Shown here: in pieces, positions 1-7,849 of the stretch
Position numbering within the stretch: position 1 is the stretch's first letter
Layout of the letters: each line of letters starts with the position of its first letter
Origin: a virus
IMG/VR virus record: IMGVR_UViG_3300021197_000675
Location: 1-46,573 of that record
Reading direction: 5' to 3' (one strand)
DNA length: 46,573 bases
Translations under genes and position numbers: made by a program
The notes under the pieces: model-generated
The model's input: the letters and a program-made list of their open reading frames with translations, nothing else
What the model was told of the DNA's origin: nothing
Databases searched by the model: none

Positions 1-348
1 GCGTCCGCAAGCGTAACGTCGGCCAGTAACTAACTGGTAATGATTGCCCGCGATAATTAAGTAAACGCGCCCCGGGGTTCTTTTCTCTTTGTTTTCCCGC
101 AGCCATCGAGCCAACGTCGGCCCTTTGCCTCTGGGGTAAACGTGAAGAGGAACGTAATCGATCCCGAGCTTGGTTAACACCAATCGCAGATTGCGGTCGT
201 TAGCCCCGCGTACCGCGCCTCGATGATTACTAAAACGTCGAAACCACGAAGCACACTCGCTTGTGTCTTGCCCAGTCAAAAACGATAACACGGCAGGGCC
301 GCAGTATCGGTTTGAACGCGCAGGACGGTTCAATGAAAATAATTTCAT
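1..348 (-). CDS. Papain-fold (C39-like) cysteine peptidase, partial at left edge
   Basis: The minus-strand frame opens with ATG at 348 and stays open for 116 codons to the window edge, so the C-terminus is missing. Residues 14-20 read RYCGPAV, the usual context of the nucleophilic Cys (C16) in C39-like and papain-fold peptidases. Residues 101-109 read GNHYQLVTG, which fits the catalytic His (H103). The spacing between them suits a small single-domain peptidase, and the third catalytic residue would lie past the edge. A weak AAGG ribosome site precedes the ATG. The gene is transcribed away from the plus-strand regulator pair. It could process virion proteins or attack a host target, or it could be an inactive relative. 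The fold is inferred from the two motifs only. Confidence 0.65.
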   Translation of the reverse strand, partial: MKLFSLNRPARSNRYCGPAVLSFLTGQDTSECASWFRRFSNHRGAVRGANDRNLRLVLTKLGIDYVPLHVYPRGKGPTLARWLRENKEKRTPGRVYLIIAGNHYQLVTGRRYACGR

Positions 349-441
349 AGAGTTCTACCTTTTCTCTAATTGTTAAAAAACTTAACCGTTTCCAAAAAGA
401 AACAGCTATCGAAACGCTGAAGGGTTTATTCAGCTAAAACC

Positions 442-470
442 ATTATCCCATAAATTATGTGTAAACGCAA
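442..470 (-). promoter_or_regulatory. Candidate sigma70-type promoter for the left-edge peptidase gene
   Basis: On the minus strand a GATAAT -10 box (442-447) lies 17 bases from a weak TTGCGT -35 box (465-470). The expected transcript start is near 435, leaving a leader of about 90 bases before the ATG at 348. The -10 matches consensus at five of six bases and the -35 at only three. The region 349-572 holds no gene. Confidence 0.35.
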
Positions 471-514
471 GCTTTTTATTTTACCTTTAAAATCAACAAC
501 TTAGGGGTACTTGA

Positions 515-536
515 TTATCACATAAAAATATGATAA
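515..536. promoter_or_regulatory. 22-bp palindromic operator candidate with overlapping promoter
   Basis: TTATCA (515-520) and TGATAA (531-536) form an inverted repeat around an A/T-rich centre, and a related TTGATAAT occurs at 546-553. A plus-strand promoter may overlap it: TTATCA used as -35, an 18-base spacer, then TATAAG (539-544) as -10, followed by the helix-turn-helix gene at 573. The arrangement suits autoregulation by that DNA-binding protein, which is inference. Confidence 0.4.
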
Positions 537-572
537 GCTATAAGCTTGATAATTTAACTAGGAAAGGGAATC

Positions 573-764
573 ATGGGCAGACCGAGCAAATGGCCGGACG
601 CACTAGTGGCTGAAATTCGGCACCAACGATTTGAACAGAAACGGAAAGTGGCGTGGTTAAGTGAAACATATGACGTACCTATCGATACCGTTCGGGATTG
701 GCTCTTTCGAGGCCGAAGAACCGAACCCACTAAAGACAACGCATCATTGCACGAAATGCGATAA
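573..764 (+). CDS. Small helix-turn-helix DNA-binding protein
   Basis: This 63-aa protein is one of few plus-strand genes. It starts at ATG 573 behind a clear ribosome site (AGGAAAGGGA, 560-569). Residues 8-48 form a helix-turn-helix pattern: a first helix (DALVAEIRHQRF), then VAWLSETYDVPIDTVRDWL, where the second half resembles a recognition helix, then RGRR. This is the layout of homeodomain-like helix-turn-helix domains in transposases and small phage regulators. The C-terminal dozen residues are overlapped by the zinc-ribbon frame at 661-909, so either the two proteins are separate or a +1 frameshift joins them. A palindrome lies just upstream. Likely a transcription regulator; no closer family is recognised. 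Confidence 0.6.
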   Translation: MGRPSKWPDALVAEIRHQRFEQKRKVAWLSETYDVPIDTVRDWLFRGRRTEPTKDNASLHEMR

Positions 765-909
765 ACCTTTTCAGATGGACGCTAATTTAGATTTAGTCGT
801 TAAAGAAGAGGGCATGACGGTCGAAGCAGTGGTGTGCTTGACGTGCCTGAGTAAAATGATATGGGCGTGGGACGTGGTCTATCCAGAGTCACCCAAGGAC
901 TACAGCTAA
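661..909 (+). CDS. Zinc-ribbon protein overlapping the helix-turn-helix gene
   Basis: The frame can start at GTG 661 or ATG 670. Neither has a ribosome site, and both starts lie inside the helix-turn-helix gene. Residues from about 30 onward hold a convincing zinc ribbon: CTKC, a spacer of about 28 residues, then CLTC. The protein ends at a TAA one base before the convergent stop of the next gene. The N-terminal 28 residues are in the overlap and look unlike normal protein, so the true product may begin by frameshift from the upstream gene (helix-turn-helix plus zinc ribbon in one chain). A sequencing or natural indel could also explain this. The Cys pattern supports the C-terminal part as real; the start is uncertain. 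Confidence 0.5.
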   Translation: MKHMTYLSIPFGIGSFEAEEPNPLKTTHHCTKCDKPFQMDANLDLVVKEEGMTVEAVVCLTCLSKMIWAWDVVYPESPKDYS

Positions 910-910
910 C

Positions 911-1141
911 CTAGTTAGATCCCAACGCCTTGTCATCAAGCCGTTCTTCTTGCAACTTCTTCTCGCGCATCTCGGCTTTTAGAAATTTCTGATCTTGTTC
1001 TGTTAAATTCTCGCGCTTCCATGCATCAAAAATAATGCGTAATTGTCCGCTGATCGTGCGTCCTTCGACGTGCGAAATAACCACAATCTCTTCATATATG
1101 TCTGTGGGTACTAAGACCGACTTCCATTTCTTGGTATCCAT
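911..1141 (-). CDS. Ribbon-helix-helix-like DNA-binding protein
   Basis: This 76-aa protein opens with KSVLVPTDIYEEIVVISH, an N-terminal strand that leads into a helix. GRTISGQLRIIFDAWKREN follows as the second helix, the arrangement of Arc/CopG-type ribbon-helix-helix regulators. The C-terminal third is a charged helix rich in Lys, Glu and Gln. The start at 1141 has a strong ribosome site (AGGAGAG). A perfect TATAAT (minus strand, 1170-1175) sits 30 bases upstream, inside the intergenic gap after the polymerase gene, but no clear -35 goes with it. The gene follows the DNA polymerase and converges with the zinc-ribbon frame. It probably represses the early genes; the operator is unknown. Confidence 0.6.
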   Translation of the reverse strand: MDTKKWKSVLVPTDIYEEIVVISHVEGRTISGQLRIIFDAWKRENLTEQDQKFLKAEMREKKLQEERLDDKALGSN

Positions 1142-1178
1142 TGCGCTCTCCTATCTAAGATTGTATAAGATTATATCA

Positions 1179-3089
1179 TCATTTTATTTCTTTAGCATCG
1201 CCCCAGTTGGGTCCAAGGTCGATATCACACCGATTAGGAACCTCTAAAGGTACGGCCTCTTCCATCATCTTTGCCAAGCCCCGAGCTTCGTCGGCATCTT
1301 TTACCGAGAAAGCCAACTCGTCGTGGACCTGTAGCAACGGAATTTTCCCCGCTTCGCACACGTCAACCATTGCTTGTTTGGTCATGTCCGCCGCACTGGC
1401 CTGTATTAAACGATTTAGACTTTTCCATGTGTAAGCCCTTCTCAGTTTTGTTGTAGGGCCGTAGGCGTTCACAGCCTCGTCGTAGGGCAAAGCTTTAGTC
1501 ATCCCGAACGTATCAGGTTCATACAGGTTAAAACGGCACTTACGTCCTCTCAGAGAGCGGATGCAGCCCCCAGACCGTGGATCGTCAAGATAGCGTTGTA
1601 CGCCTTGGGTCAATTGTTTTACAAACGGTACTTTCTGATGGTACTGATTGGTCAGATCCTTGGCCTCATCTAACGGGATATCCAGTTGCTGCGAAAGCTT
1701 GTTAACACCCATGCCGTACATAAGCGCAAGGTTGATGGTCTTTGCCGTTTTGCGAGGCAGTCCTGATAGCTCCGCTACCATGCTATGAAAATCTGCATCC
1801 GGGTTCTCTTGATACTCTTTAATAAATTCAGACACGCCGCCCATTTCCATTTTGCGGTAAGCGCCAAAGCGTTTAGCGTATGAAGTTAGTATGCGAGGCT
1901 CTTGCTGAGAATAATCTATGGCCGCCCATTCCTCTCCCTCCTCCGGGAGAAACAACCGGCGTATCATCGGACCCAGTTCTGGATCGCGGGCCGGGATTTG
2001 TTGAAGGTTGGGGTTGTTGACGGATATTCTTCCCGAGATGGTTCCCCCATCATCCGAGCGGACTTGATTAATATGACTGTGGATTCTTCCGCTCTTGCCG
2101 ACATACCGCAAGATGCTATCTATAAACGTGCCTTGGATCTTATTCAGATTCCGGGCCTGTACGATAAGCTTTGCGAGTTCATGCGGATGCTCCGACAGAA
2201 ACAATTTGGTGAAACTGGGCGATCCTTTTTCCGTGGAAGGGTAACTTAGCCCCGCTTTATCGAAAGCCTTGGCAATGGATGCGGCTGCCCAAACTTCCAC
2301 AGACATGCCCGCCAATTTGTTAATCTTGGCATACGTGGCCTTCTCCCGTTTTAACAGTTCCTGTTTAGTGCGTTCGGCCTGATCTACGTCTACCCGTATC
2401 CCCCGCTCAGTCATGCTCACCAGATGTGGCAGCAGTGCGGTTTCAAGCTTCCACACGTCCCACAAATCTTCGGTATTGAGTACCGTCTTAAAATGGCTCC
2501 ATAGCTCAAGCGTGATCTCGGCATCGACTTCCCCGTAAGGCCCAACGTACATAGCGGGTAGCTTGTACATCTCACCTTTTGGGTCAACGCCAAACTCCCG
2601 GGCGGCTTCCACCAACGTCTTCTCTGACTTGGTTTTCCCCAGATAGTCATAGCACAGTGCGTTAAGCGAATAAGAAAAGCGGTTCTCATCGATCAAGGCC
2701 GCTGTCATCATCGTGTCGATAATGCGACCTTTAACCTCAAAGCCCATCGCTCTTATCCAACCTAAATCGTACTGAGCGTTGTGCATAATCTTGTCGCCGG
2801 GAGAATCAAACACCTTCTTTAAGTATTTGCCAATCTGTCTCGCGTCCATGTTGCCGCCGCCTTGATGCCCCACTGGAAAATAACCCTTCCATCCCGGAAC
2901 GGCTATTCCGTATCCCACTACTTCTCCGTTTTTTGTAGGCCACCCCGGTCCCCGGTGTTTAAGGTCCGGGTCCCGTGTTTCGACATCGATAGCTATCTCA
3001 GGCGCGTCAAAGATCTCAGGAAAGGGATGCTCTGGGGGAAGCCAGTCAGACTTCGGCGGAAACATCGCCATTTGAAGTTTCGTTTTCAT
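1179..3089 (-). CDS. polA: Family A DNA polymerase with 3'-5' exonuclease domain
   Basis: This 636-aa replicative polymerase has both domains of a proofreading Pol I without the 5' nuclease. Exonuclease motifs are DVET (35-38), HNAQYD (103-108) and YGEVDAE (185-191). Polymerase motif A is DYSQQE (392-397), motif B RKTAKTINLALMYGMG (446-461) and motif C VHDE (588-591). The metal-binding Asp residues D392 and D590 are present. At the position equivalent to E. coli Phe762 the residue is Leu (L454), a variant common in marine virus surveys, where it has been linked to slower or temperate life styles. The ATG overlaps the stop of the upstream zinc-ribbon gene (ATGA), so translation is probably coupled. 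It should act with the primase, helicase and SSB-like protein encoded upstream. Confidence 0.95.
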   Translation of the reverse strand: MKTKLQMAMFPPKSDWLPPEHPFPEIFDAPEIAIDVETRDPDLKHRGPGWPTKNGEVVGYGIAVPGWKGYFPVGHQGGGNMDARQIGKYLKKVFDSPGDKIMHNAQYDLGWIRAMGFEVKGRIIDTMMTAALIDENRFSYSLNALCYDYLGKTKSEKTLVEAAREFGVDPKGEMYKLPAMYVGPYGEVDAEITLELWSHFKTVLNTEDLWDVWKLETALLPHLVSMTERGIRVDVDQAERTKQELLKREKATYAKINKLAGMSVEVWAAASIAKAFDKAGLSYPSTEKGSPSFTKLFLSEHPHELAKLIVQARNLNKIQGTFIDSILRYVGKSGRIHSHINQVRSDDGGTISGRISVNNPNLQQIPARDPELGPMIRRLFLPEEGEEWAAIDYSQQEPRILTSYAKRFGAYRKMEMGGVSEFIKEYQENPDADFHSMVAELSGLPRKTAKTINLALMYGMGVNKLSQQLDIPLDEAKDLTNQYHQKVPFVKQLTQGVQRYLDDPRSGGCIRSLRGRKCRFNLYEPDTFGMTKALPYDEAVNAYGPTTKLRRAYTWKSLNRLIQASAADMTKQAMVDVCEAGKIPLLQVHDELAFSVKDADEARGLAKMMEEAVPLEVPNRCDIDLGPNWGDAKEIK

Positions 3090-3259
3090 ATCCGCACCTT
3101 TTTTATTTCGTGGATTACTGTTTCTCGTAGAATGGCTTTTTCAAAATAATGACATTTGAGGCAATACCACCCCACACGTTTGCGGGTTTCCAAATTCAAA
3201 ACTTCTTCGCTTGTCGCTTGGCATTTCGGACAGGTGTTTGTGCTGAGATCATCACTCAT
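3086..3259 (-). CDS. 57-aa zinc-ribbon protein between helicase and polymerase
   Basis: Read directly from the gap between helicase and polymerase. ATG at 3259 overlaps the helicase stop (ATGA), and its TGA at 3086-3088 overlaps the polymerase ATG in the same way. That tight coupling argues it is a real gene. The protein has CPKC at residues 10-13 and CLKC at 33-36 with an aromatic pair (WY) before the second knuckle, a small zinc ribbon. The C-terminus is a basic amphipathic helix. It may be a replication accessory or DNA-binding factor. Function is not known from sequence. Confidence 0.75.
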   Translation of the reverse strand: MSDDLSTNTCPKCQATSEEVLNLETRKRVGWYCLKCHYFEKAILRETVIHEIKKVRI

Positions 3260-4755
3260 ATTTCATAGGCCCTTGTGTAATCGTCGGGGTCCACAAGATA
3301 CAAGTCTTGTTTGGTACGTGTAACTGCCACGTAAAAAACCCGGTGTAAATCATCCGGGGAACCTTTTAAAGCAGCAGCCGTTAAATCTAAAAACACAACT
3401 ACAGACTCGGCTTCCCCGCCCTTTGTTTGATGGATCGTTGACAAACGTATACGGGGCTTAGAATTAAACTTCTCTCCACGTCGCAGCAAAGCGGTAATGT
3501 ACGCTCTGTCTACCGCCGGGAGCTTGTCCAAAGCCTCGTGCCAAACCATCGAAGTCGTAGCCAACAAACCGTGTTCCAGTTGTAGCTTCTCCATTGAAAA
3601 AATATCATCGGCCTCGCCTGTTATTTTTTTATGTCCCCGAGCAATTTGTCCGCCGTTGCCCGACATGTAATAGTAAATCGCTTGAACCGTGGGCAGTGAA
3701 ACGTGATTACCTTTGCGTAGCTGCTCCCAACCATTGATAGCAGTAGACATCTTTTCGCTAACGCTGCGGGAGCCGTTTCGTTCAAACAAAAAACCAAGGC
3801 TCTTCAGTTCATTAGCTAACGGGGAAAGCATGTAGTTGGCTTGTGCCATGATTAACCACGTGCCGTCACTCATATCCAGTTCTTGAATAGAAGCTAATCG
3901 TCGTACTGTGCCTTCTTCCGGTTTAGGTCGGTAAACTTTAGGGAAACGTCGATGTATGCGGGAAACAATCTTCTGCGCGACGGCATGAACCTGTCTAGGA
4001 ATACGATAAGACTGCTCAAGCACTTCGGACCCGCTATCCAAACTTTGGAAATACTCTACGTCTGCACCACTCCATCGGTAAATAGCTTGGTCATCGTCGC
4101 CCGCTACATACATCTTCTTGGCCTTACGGTCGAGAATATGAGCAATGTCCCACTGTAGTGGCGATAAATCTTGCGCTTCGTCCAAAAAACAAAAATCAAA
4201 CTCAGGGCAAATGCGCGGAGCTTCTTCGGCAAACATCGAAAGCATATCGGTGTAATCAAGCAAACGATGCGTCTGCTTGTATTCCGAATAAGAACGATCA
4301 ATGAAGTCCACTTCTATCCAAGGAAGCTCTAATAAACTAGCGTTGTATTCTGATTTAAGGTTGGTCTTTTTCAACCGGGATAGATTAATCAAACCAAGAA
4401 CAGGGTGTTCCATCGTGGCCGCAGGGCCGTCTTCAATGTTTAAGTTGTTAGTGACGTTTAGCTCTATGCCGATTTTTTCAGACAGGTCATCAAAATGATC
4501 CCGCTGCATCAGGTCTTGCTTTTGTATGGCGAGAGATCGATAAGCAAAACTGTGCAAAGTTCTAAAAAAAGGAAGATCGTCAAAGCTTAAACCAAAGCGT
4601 TCGGCTGCCCGCTCTTTAGCTTCGGTGGCTGCTTTTCGAGTAAACGCTAGAAACGCTATGCGATTAGGAGGAATCCCTTTACCTAGCGCACCGTCCACCA
4701 TATCAAGCAATCGAGTAGTCTTGCCTGTCCCGGGAGGACCAAAGATTCTAAACAT
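3256..4755 (-). CDS. SF1 UvrD/PcrA-like DNA helicase
   Basis: This 499-aa superfamily 1A helicase has motif I GPPGTGKTT (6-14), Ia AFTRKAATEA, a TLHSFAYR segment, motif II DEAQD (192-196), motif III GDDDQAIYRW (219-228), motif IV around YRIPRQVH, motif V STIHQTKGGEAE and motif VI VAVTRTKQ (476-483). It is shorter than cellular UvrD (about 720 aa), with reduced 1B and 2B domains. A start 22 codons upstream (4821) is possible. ATG 4755 is preferred because the upstream region encodes the end of a separate 54-aa protein, and this ATG overlaps that gene's stop. It probably unwinds DNA ahead of the phage polymerase, as no DnaB-type helicase is seen. It is co-transcribed with primase and polymerase. 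Confidence 0.92.
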   Translation of the reverse strand: MFRIFGPPGTGKTTRLLDMVDGALGKGIPPNRIAFLAFTRKAATEAKERAAERFGLSFDDLPFFRTLHSFAYRSLAIQKQDLMQRDHFDDLSEKIGIELNVTNNLNIEDGPAATMEHPVLGLINLSRLKKTNLKSEYNASLLELPWIEVDFIDRSYSEYKQTHRLLDYTDMLSMFAEEAPRICPEFDFCFLDEAQDLSPLQWDIAHILDRKAKKMYVAGDDDQAIYRWSGADVEYFQSLDSGSEVLEQSYRIPRQVHAVAQKIVSRIHRRFPKVYRPKPEEGTVRRLASIQELDMSDGTWLIMAQANYMLSPLANELKSLGFLFERNGSRSVSEKMSTAINGWEQLRKGNHVSLPTVQAIYYYMSGNGGQIARGHKKITGEADDIFSMEKLQLEHGLLATTSMVWHEALDKLPAVDRAYITALLRRGEKFNSKPRIRLSTIHQTKGGEAESVVVFLDLTAAALKGSPDDLHRVFYVAVTRTKQDLYLVDPDDYTRAYEI

Positions 4756-4912
4756 CGGGGTTAATACTCCGCGAAGTATTCTTTTGCCCACGAAAGCCAG
4801 TGCCTTTATCGTTAGAAACACCTTTAGGTATTTTTTTTATTGTCCCGCCACTTTCTAAAAACTTAGCAACGTCGGCTTCTAATTTGATCCTATCCTTCTC
4901 CTGTTGCGTCAC
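4748..4912 (-). CDS. Small conserved-looking 54-aa protein in replication operon
   Basis: This was found by reading the gap between primase and helicase. GTG at 4912 overlaps the primase stop (TAGTG), and TAG at 4748-4750 overlaps the helicase ATG. The protein begins TQQEKDRIKLEADVAKFLES, then GGTIKKIPKGVS, and ends with a Gly/Arg/Ser-rich tail. The FLxxGGxIxxIPxG pattern looks like a conserved phage motif of unknown function. There are no Cys clusters or membrane segments. Overlap at both ends suggests translational coupling and a role tied to the replisome. Confidence 0.65.
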   Translation of the reverse strand: MTQQEKDRIKLEADVAKFLESGGTIKKIPKGVSNDKGTGFRGQKNTSRSINPDV

Positions 4913-6450
4913 TAGAAAGGAGCCTCTTCGTTTTGGCCCATGTCCGGGACACTTATAACTACATTAGATAAGTCGTAAGACGGTATTGCCCAAACGCGAA
5001 TAGTTTTTCCTTTGATCTTCATGGAGGTAGCTTCGCCGTTTATATCGCGCAACCGTTGAGCTATTCGATGAGACTTGTATTCAAAAAAGCGCGACTTCTT
5101 TAAAAACGCTTCAAAGTCTTTTAAACGGAAATAGGTTCTGTTTTCTTCTTCATCCGTCCAAGGACGGCGCAGTAATAGCTCCTCTTTAGCTTGAGCTTGT
5201 TGCATCAACGTACAGAACTCTTCTAAGAAATCATAAAACTGGCCTTCGATACTCGCGTCTTGAGACACCTCTATGATCGAACCATCATGCTCAGACATCT
5301 CTTGCAACAAAGTGTTAATGCGTCCTTCCCATTGATCCATTTTCATCGTGCGTGGCATGAAATCAAGCTGCTCTACACAGGATCGTTGAAACGCTTTTTG
5401 ATTCATTAGCGCATCCGTCTCAAGTTCCAAGGGCCGTGATCCGACATCCACAAACCAAACCGGAGGGGTGCTGTTGTATTTTCTAAGGTTGGCTATCACC
5501 ACGCCAGAGGTAGCGGCTTCTATTCCGTACTTGCGTGTTTTACACAATTCCACATTGCAGTGATTGCAGATCGGAGTGTCCTTACACTTGTAAGCGTAAT
5601 CTTTCTTTTGTAGCTGCTTGGCGACAATGTTGACTTCATCCAAGCCTAACGGAGGATCAAGATATTGCGCGTTATAATTTAAAAACTCGCTCTCCCAAGA
5701 ATCGGGATATGCCTTACGCAAGTACACCCCTAGGTTAAACAAACCGTTGTTACGGCCGCCTTCTGATATTTTTTCTCGTGCCAGTATCTGTAAGCACGGA
5801 GGCCCGTCTTTTACGGGAGTCGTTGTTTCGGGTTCGATGGTTAAACTGCCTACTTGCTCTGGAGTCTGAGCATAGGTCTTGTGCATATCAAAGAATTCGT
5901 GAAGCGAGGCTGATTGCCCGTCGTCTTTAATGCCGTACCGTAAACCGTCTTCGGCATCATAATATGGCATGTTAAGAAAATTTCCCACGTCGCCCCTATC
6001 GAGGAACAGTCTCACCTGTTTGGGAAAAATTTCACAGCCTCCGTAACCTAGCGAGGCTGCGATATGTTGCAGAGTTTCCTGCATCTGCTCTGCACTGATC
6101 CAATCTGTGGTAAACAGGAAACAGTGTGCCCCACCACTCTTGCTCCGACAAACAACAAGTGGCAGGTCGAGCTTTCTTATTTTTATTATTAGTTCTTTAT
6201 GATCCAGTGGGTAAGTATCAATGTCAATACATCCCCACACGCAAGAGTTATCCTCGTTTATGGGAATAATCCCCATAGCATCTCCCTTTCCAGAGAGATG
6301 CCCTTCCCAGTTATCTAGGTTGCGAGGCGCTTTAACAACTTGAGCTTTGCCTACGGATTTACCGTTTTGAGACTTACGATCTATCCGATAAGTGCCAAAT
6401 GCTGCTTTCAAGCCGTCAAAGATTTTAGAAAAAATCTCTGCGTCTTTCAT
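4912..6450 (-). CDS. Archaeo-eukaryotic (AEP) superfamily primase or primase-polymerase
   Basis: This 512-aa protein makes primers for the phage polymerase. The N-terminal catalytic domain (about 20-170) has the AEP signature: CVWGCIDIDTY with metal-binding D76 and D78, then SKSGGAH (103-109) with the nucleotide-binding His, and NFLNMPYY (157-164). The layout resembles the primase domain described in TOTE systems. A PriCT-like helical region (about 215-280) precedes a Cys cluster, C289-x5-C295-x2-C298-x4-C303, which could hold zinc or an iron-sulfur centre. The last 200 residues are unassigned and may interact with helicase. It lies between the SSB-like and helicase genes, and no DnaG- or T7 gp4-type primase is seen in the window. 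Polymerase activity is possible but not shown. Confidence 0.85.
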   Translation of the reverse strand: MKDAEIFSKIFDGLKAAFGTYRIDRKSQNGKSVGKAQVVKAPRNLDNWEGHLSGKGDAMGIIPINEDNSCVWGCIDIDTYPLDHKELIIKIRKLDLPLVVCRSKSGGAHCFLFTTDWISAEQMQETLQHIAASLGYGGCEIFPKQVRLFLDRGDVGNFLNMPYYDAEDGLRYGIKDDGQSASLHEFFDMHKTYAQTPEQVGSLTIEPETTTPVKDGPPCLQILAREKISEGGRNNGLFNLGVYLRKAYPDSWESEFLNYNAQYLDPPLGLDEVNIVAKQLQKKDYAYKCKDTPICNHCNVELCKTRKYGIEAATSGVVIANLRKYNSTPPVWFVDVGSRPLELETDALMNQKAFQRSCVEQLDFMPRTMKMDQWEGRINTLLQEMSEHDGSIIEVSQDASIEGQFYDFLEEFCTLMQQAQAKEELLLRRPWTDEEENRTYFRLKDFEAFLKKSRFFEYKSHRIAQRLRDINGEATSMKIKGKTIRVWAIPSYDLSNVVISVPDMGQNEEAPF

Positions 6451-6452
6451 CG

Positions 6453-7277
6453 CTAGAACGGTATGTCGCTATCGTTAACAGCAGCAGGTATCTCTTCTTC
6501 ACCTTCATGTTTGACCGCAATCTCACCCGCCGTTACTGCGTTGGCAAAATCTTTAGCCTTTTTATAAAGGTCTACCCGGTTTTCTTCGATCAAAGAAGAA
6601 TCAAGCGTCACATTAACTTGCGCCCATCGATTACCATCTTTCTCCCGTGCAAAAGTCTCCAACTTATAAACGTGGCTGTACCTTGCGGGAGTAAACGGGC
6701 CATTCTTGCCTTCAGCCACACGACTGCCGACAAGTGAATTCCACGCCCGAGACGGCTTCAACCCGGTTTTCTTCATACTGTGACACGCCATTTGCGTCAT
6801 GCCGTTCTCAAGAATCATTAGTACATAGTGATTATGAGTTTCTTCCAAGTATTCGCCGTTGTTACACGGACTACCATCAATCTCCTGAGTAATGATGTCC
6901 TTGTTTTGAACGTCTCTTACCGTAGTAGGCATCGGGCCTTCTGGCAAATACTCCGCTATCGGAGGGGATGTGCCACGCACTGCGGGCCAACGTAAAAAAC
7001 GACGTTGATAAACACAAGGGATAACCTTGATGCCATCCGAACCTTTGAAAAAGTCCAAGGTCGCGTCATTATAAAAATCCCCGTTCTCAATTCCGGGCAT
7101 ACTCTGTTGACCTTCGTCAACTTTGTTTCCTTGCAAGATTTTTAATCTCGGAAGCTGTATGTCTTCCCTGCCCATTGCAACGCCTTCCCCGGCGTCTTCC
7201 TCAAACATAGCCACGTTGGCTAATGCCGTTGAGGCTTCCTCTGTTTCTTTTTCTGTTACCGCTTTTTTGTTGCTCAT
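6453..7277 (-). CDS. Putative single-stranded DNA-binding protein with SSB-like acidic tail
   Basis: This 274-aa protein ends in an acidic, disordered-looking stretch (HEGEEEIPAAVNDSDIPF). The final DIPF matches the C-terminal tip that bacterial SSB and several phage SSBs use to recruit partners. The body is beta-rich with aromatic residues (VYQRRFLRWPAV; HNHYVLMILENG; YSHVYKLETF) and has no catalytic motif. It is encoded two bases before the primase and overlaps the upstream gene by four bases, as expected for a replisome subunit. No OB-fold family can be named with certainty. The call rests on the tail and the operon. A recombination-annealing protein is the main alternative. Confidence 0.6.
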   Translation of the reverse strand: MSNKKAVTEKETEEASTALANVAMFEEDAGEGVAMGREDIQLPRLKILQGNKVDEGQQSMPGIENGDFYNDATLDFFKGSDGIKVIPCVYQRRFLRWPAVRGTSPPIAEYLPEGPMPTTVRDVQNKDIITQEIDGSPCNNGEYLEETHNHYVLMILENGMTQMACHSMKKTGLKPSRAWNSLVGSRVAEGKNGPFTPARYSHVYKLETFAREKDGNRWAQVNVTLDSSLIEENRVDLYKKAKDFANAVTAGEIAVKHEGEEEIPAAVNDSDIPF

Positions 7278-7849
7278 TTTGAACCCCTTTTAATTGATGC
7301 TCGTTGACCCGTAAAAACCCCAAATAAATCCATCGGGACTTCTTGTCCTTTTTCTAACTGTTCCTTCACAAACGCTTTCAAGGTTTGCGGATGGACCTCT
7401 TTTTTCTGATCGGGGATATACCCGTTCTTCTGAGCAAGCTCCATAAAATCAGTCGCTGATGAATCTTCACCTCGTCCAAAAGGCACCGACACTAAATTCT
7501 TAATGATGTCGTCGTGTCCTTTCTCTTTCAACCACGCAAAAGCCGCATCCCGGTGTGCCACCGGAATCCTAGCGCCATACGTTTGTTTGACCTCAAGCTT
7601 ACTACCGTCAGCTAATGTAAAAGTAGTGATGCCAACCTCCGCCATCATATCGGGGAGATCACGATCAGTAAGTTCAAGTAATTTTGCTTTCGCGGTTTTG
7701 AGTTGTTCATCTAGTTCAGCAACTTTCCCCTCCCAATTTGAGACTTCTTGGGCGAGACTACTAACTGTCTTCAAACCGTCCGTGGTAACATTGTTGAATT
7801 GAGAAGCGGCTTCCATATCCGCTTCCATTTCTTCTAACAAATCATTCAT
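7274..7849 (-). CDS. Conserved phage replication-module protein, N-terminal coiled coil
   Basis: This is the first gene of the leftward replication operon (191 aa), with start ATG 7849 behind an AGAGGA ribosome site. Residues 25-65 form a coiled coil (WEGKVAELDEQLKTAKAKL). A globular part follows with KLEVKQTYGARIP and LVSVPFGRGEDSSA, which look like conserved motifs of small phage proteins found next to SSB and primase genes. The C-terminus ends in a basic patch. There are no catalytic residues or metal sites. It may regulate or scaffold the replisome. No function is claimed. Confidence 0.7.
   Translation of the reverse strand: MNDLLEEMEADMEAASQFNNVTTDGLKTVSSLAQEVSNWEGKVAELDEQLKTAKAKLLELTDRDLPDMMAEVGITTFTLADGSKLEVKQTYGARIPVAHRDAAFAWLKEKGHDDIIKNLVSVPFGRGEDSSATDFMELAQKNGYIPDQKKEVHPQTLKAFVKEQLEKGQEVPMDLFGVFTGQRASIKRGSK

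Noticed and set aside
911-918. Terminator between the convergent zinc-ribbon and ribbon-helix-helix genes
   Set aside because: Only a 5-bp inverted repeat (CTAAC/GTTAG) made by the two stop codons is present, with no T-tract.
1902-2249. Plus-strand open frame (115 codons) inside the polymerase gene
   Set aside because: Runs antisense through polymerase motif A and surrounding conserved sequence; no start signal.
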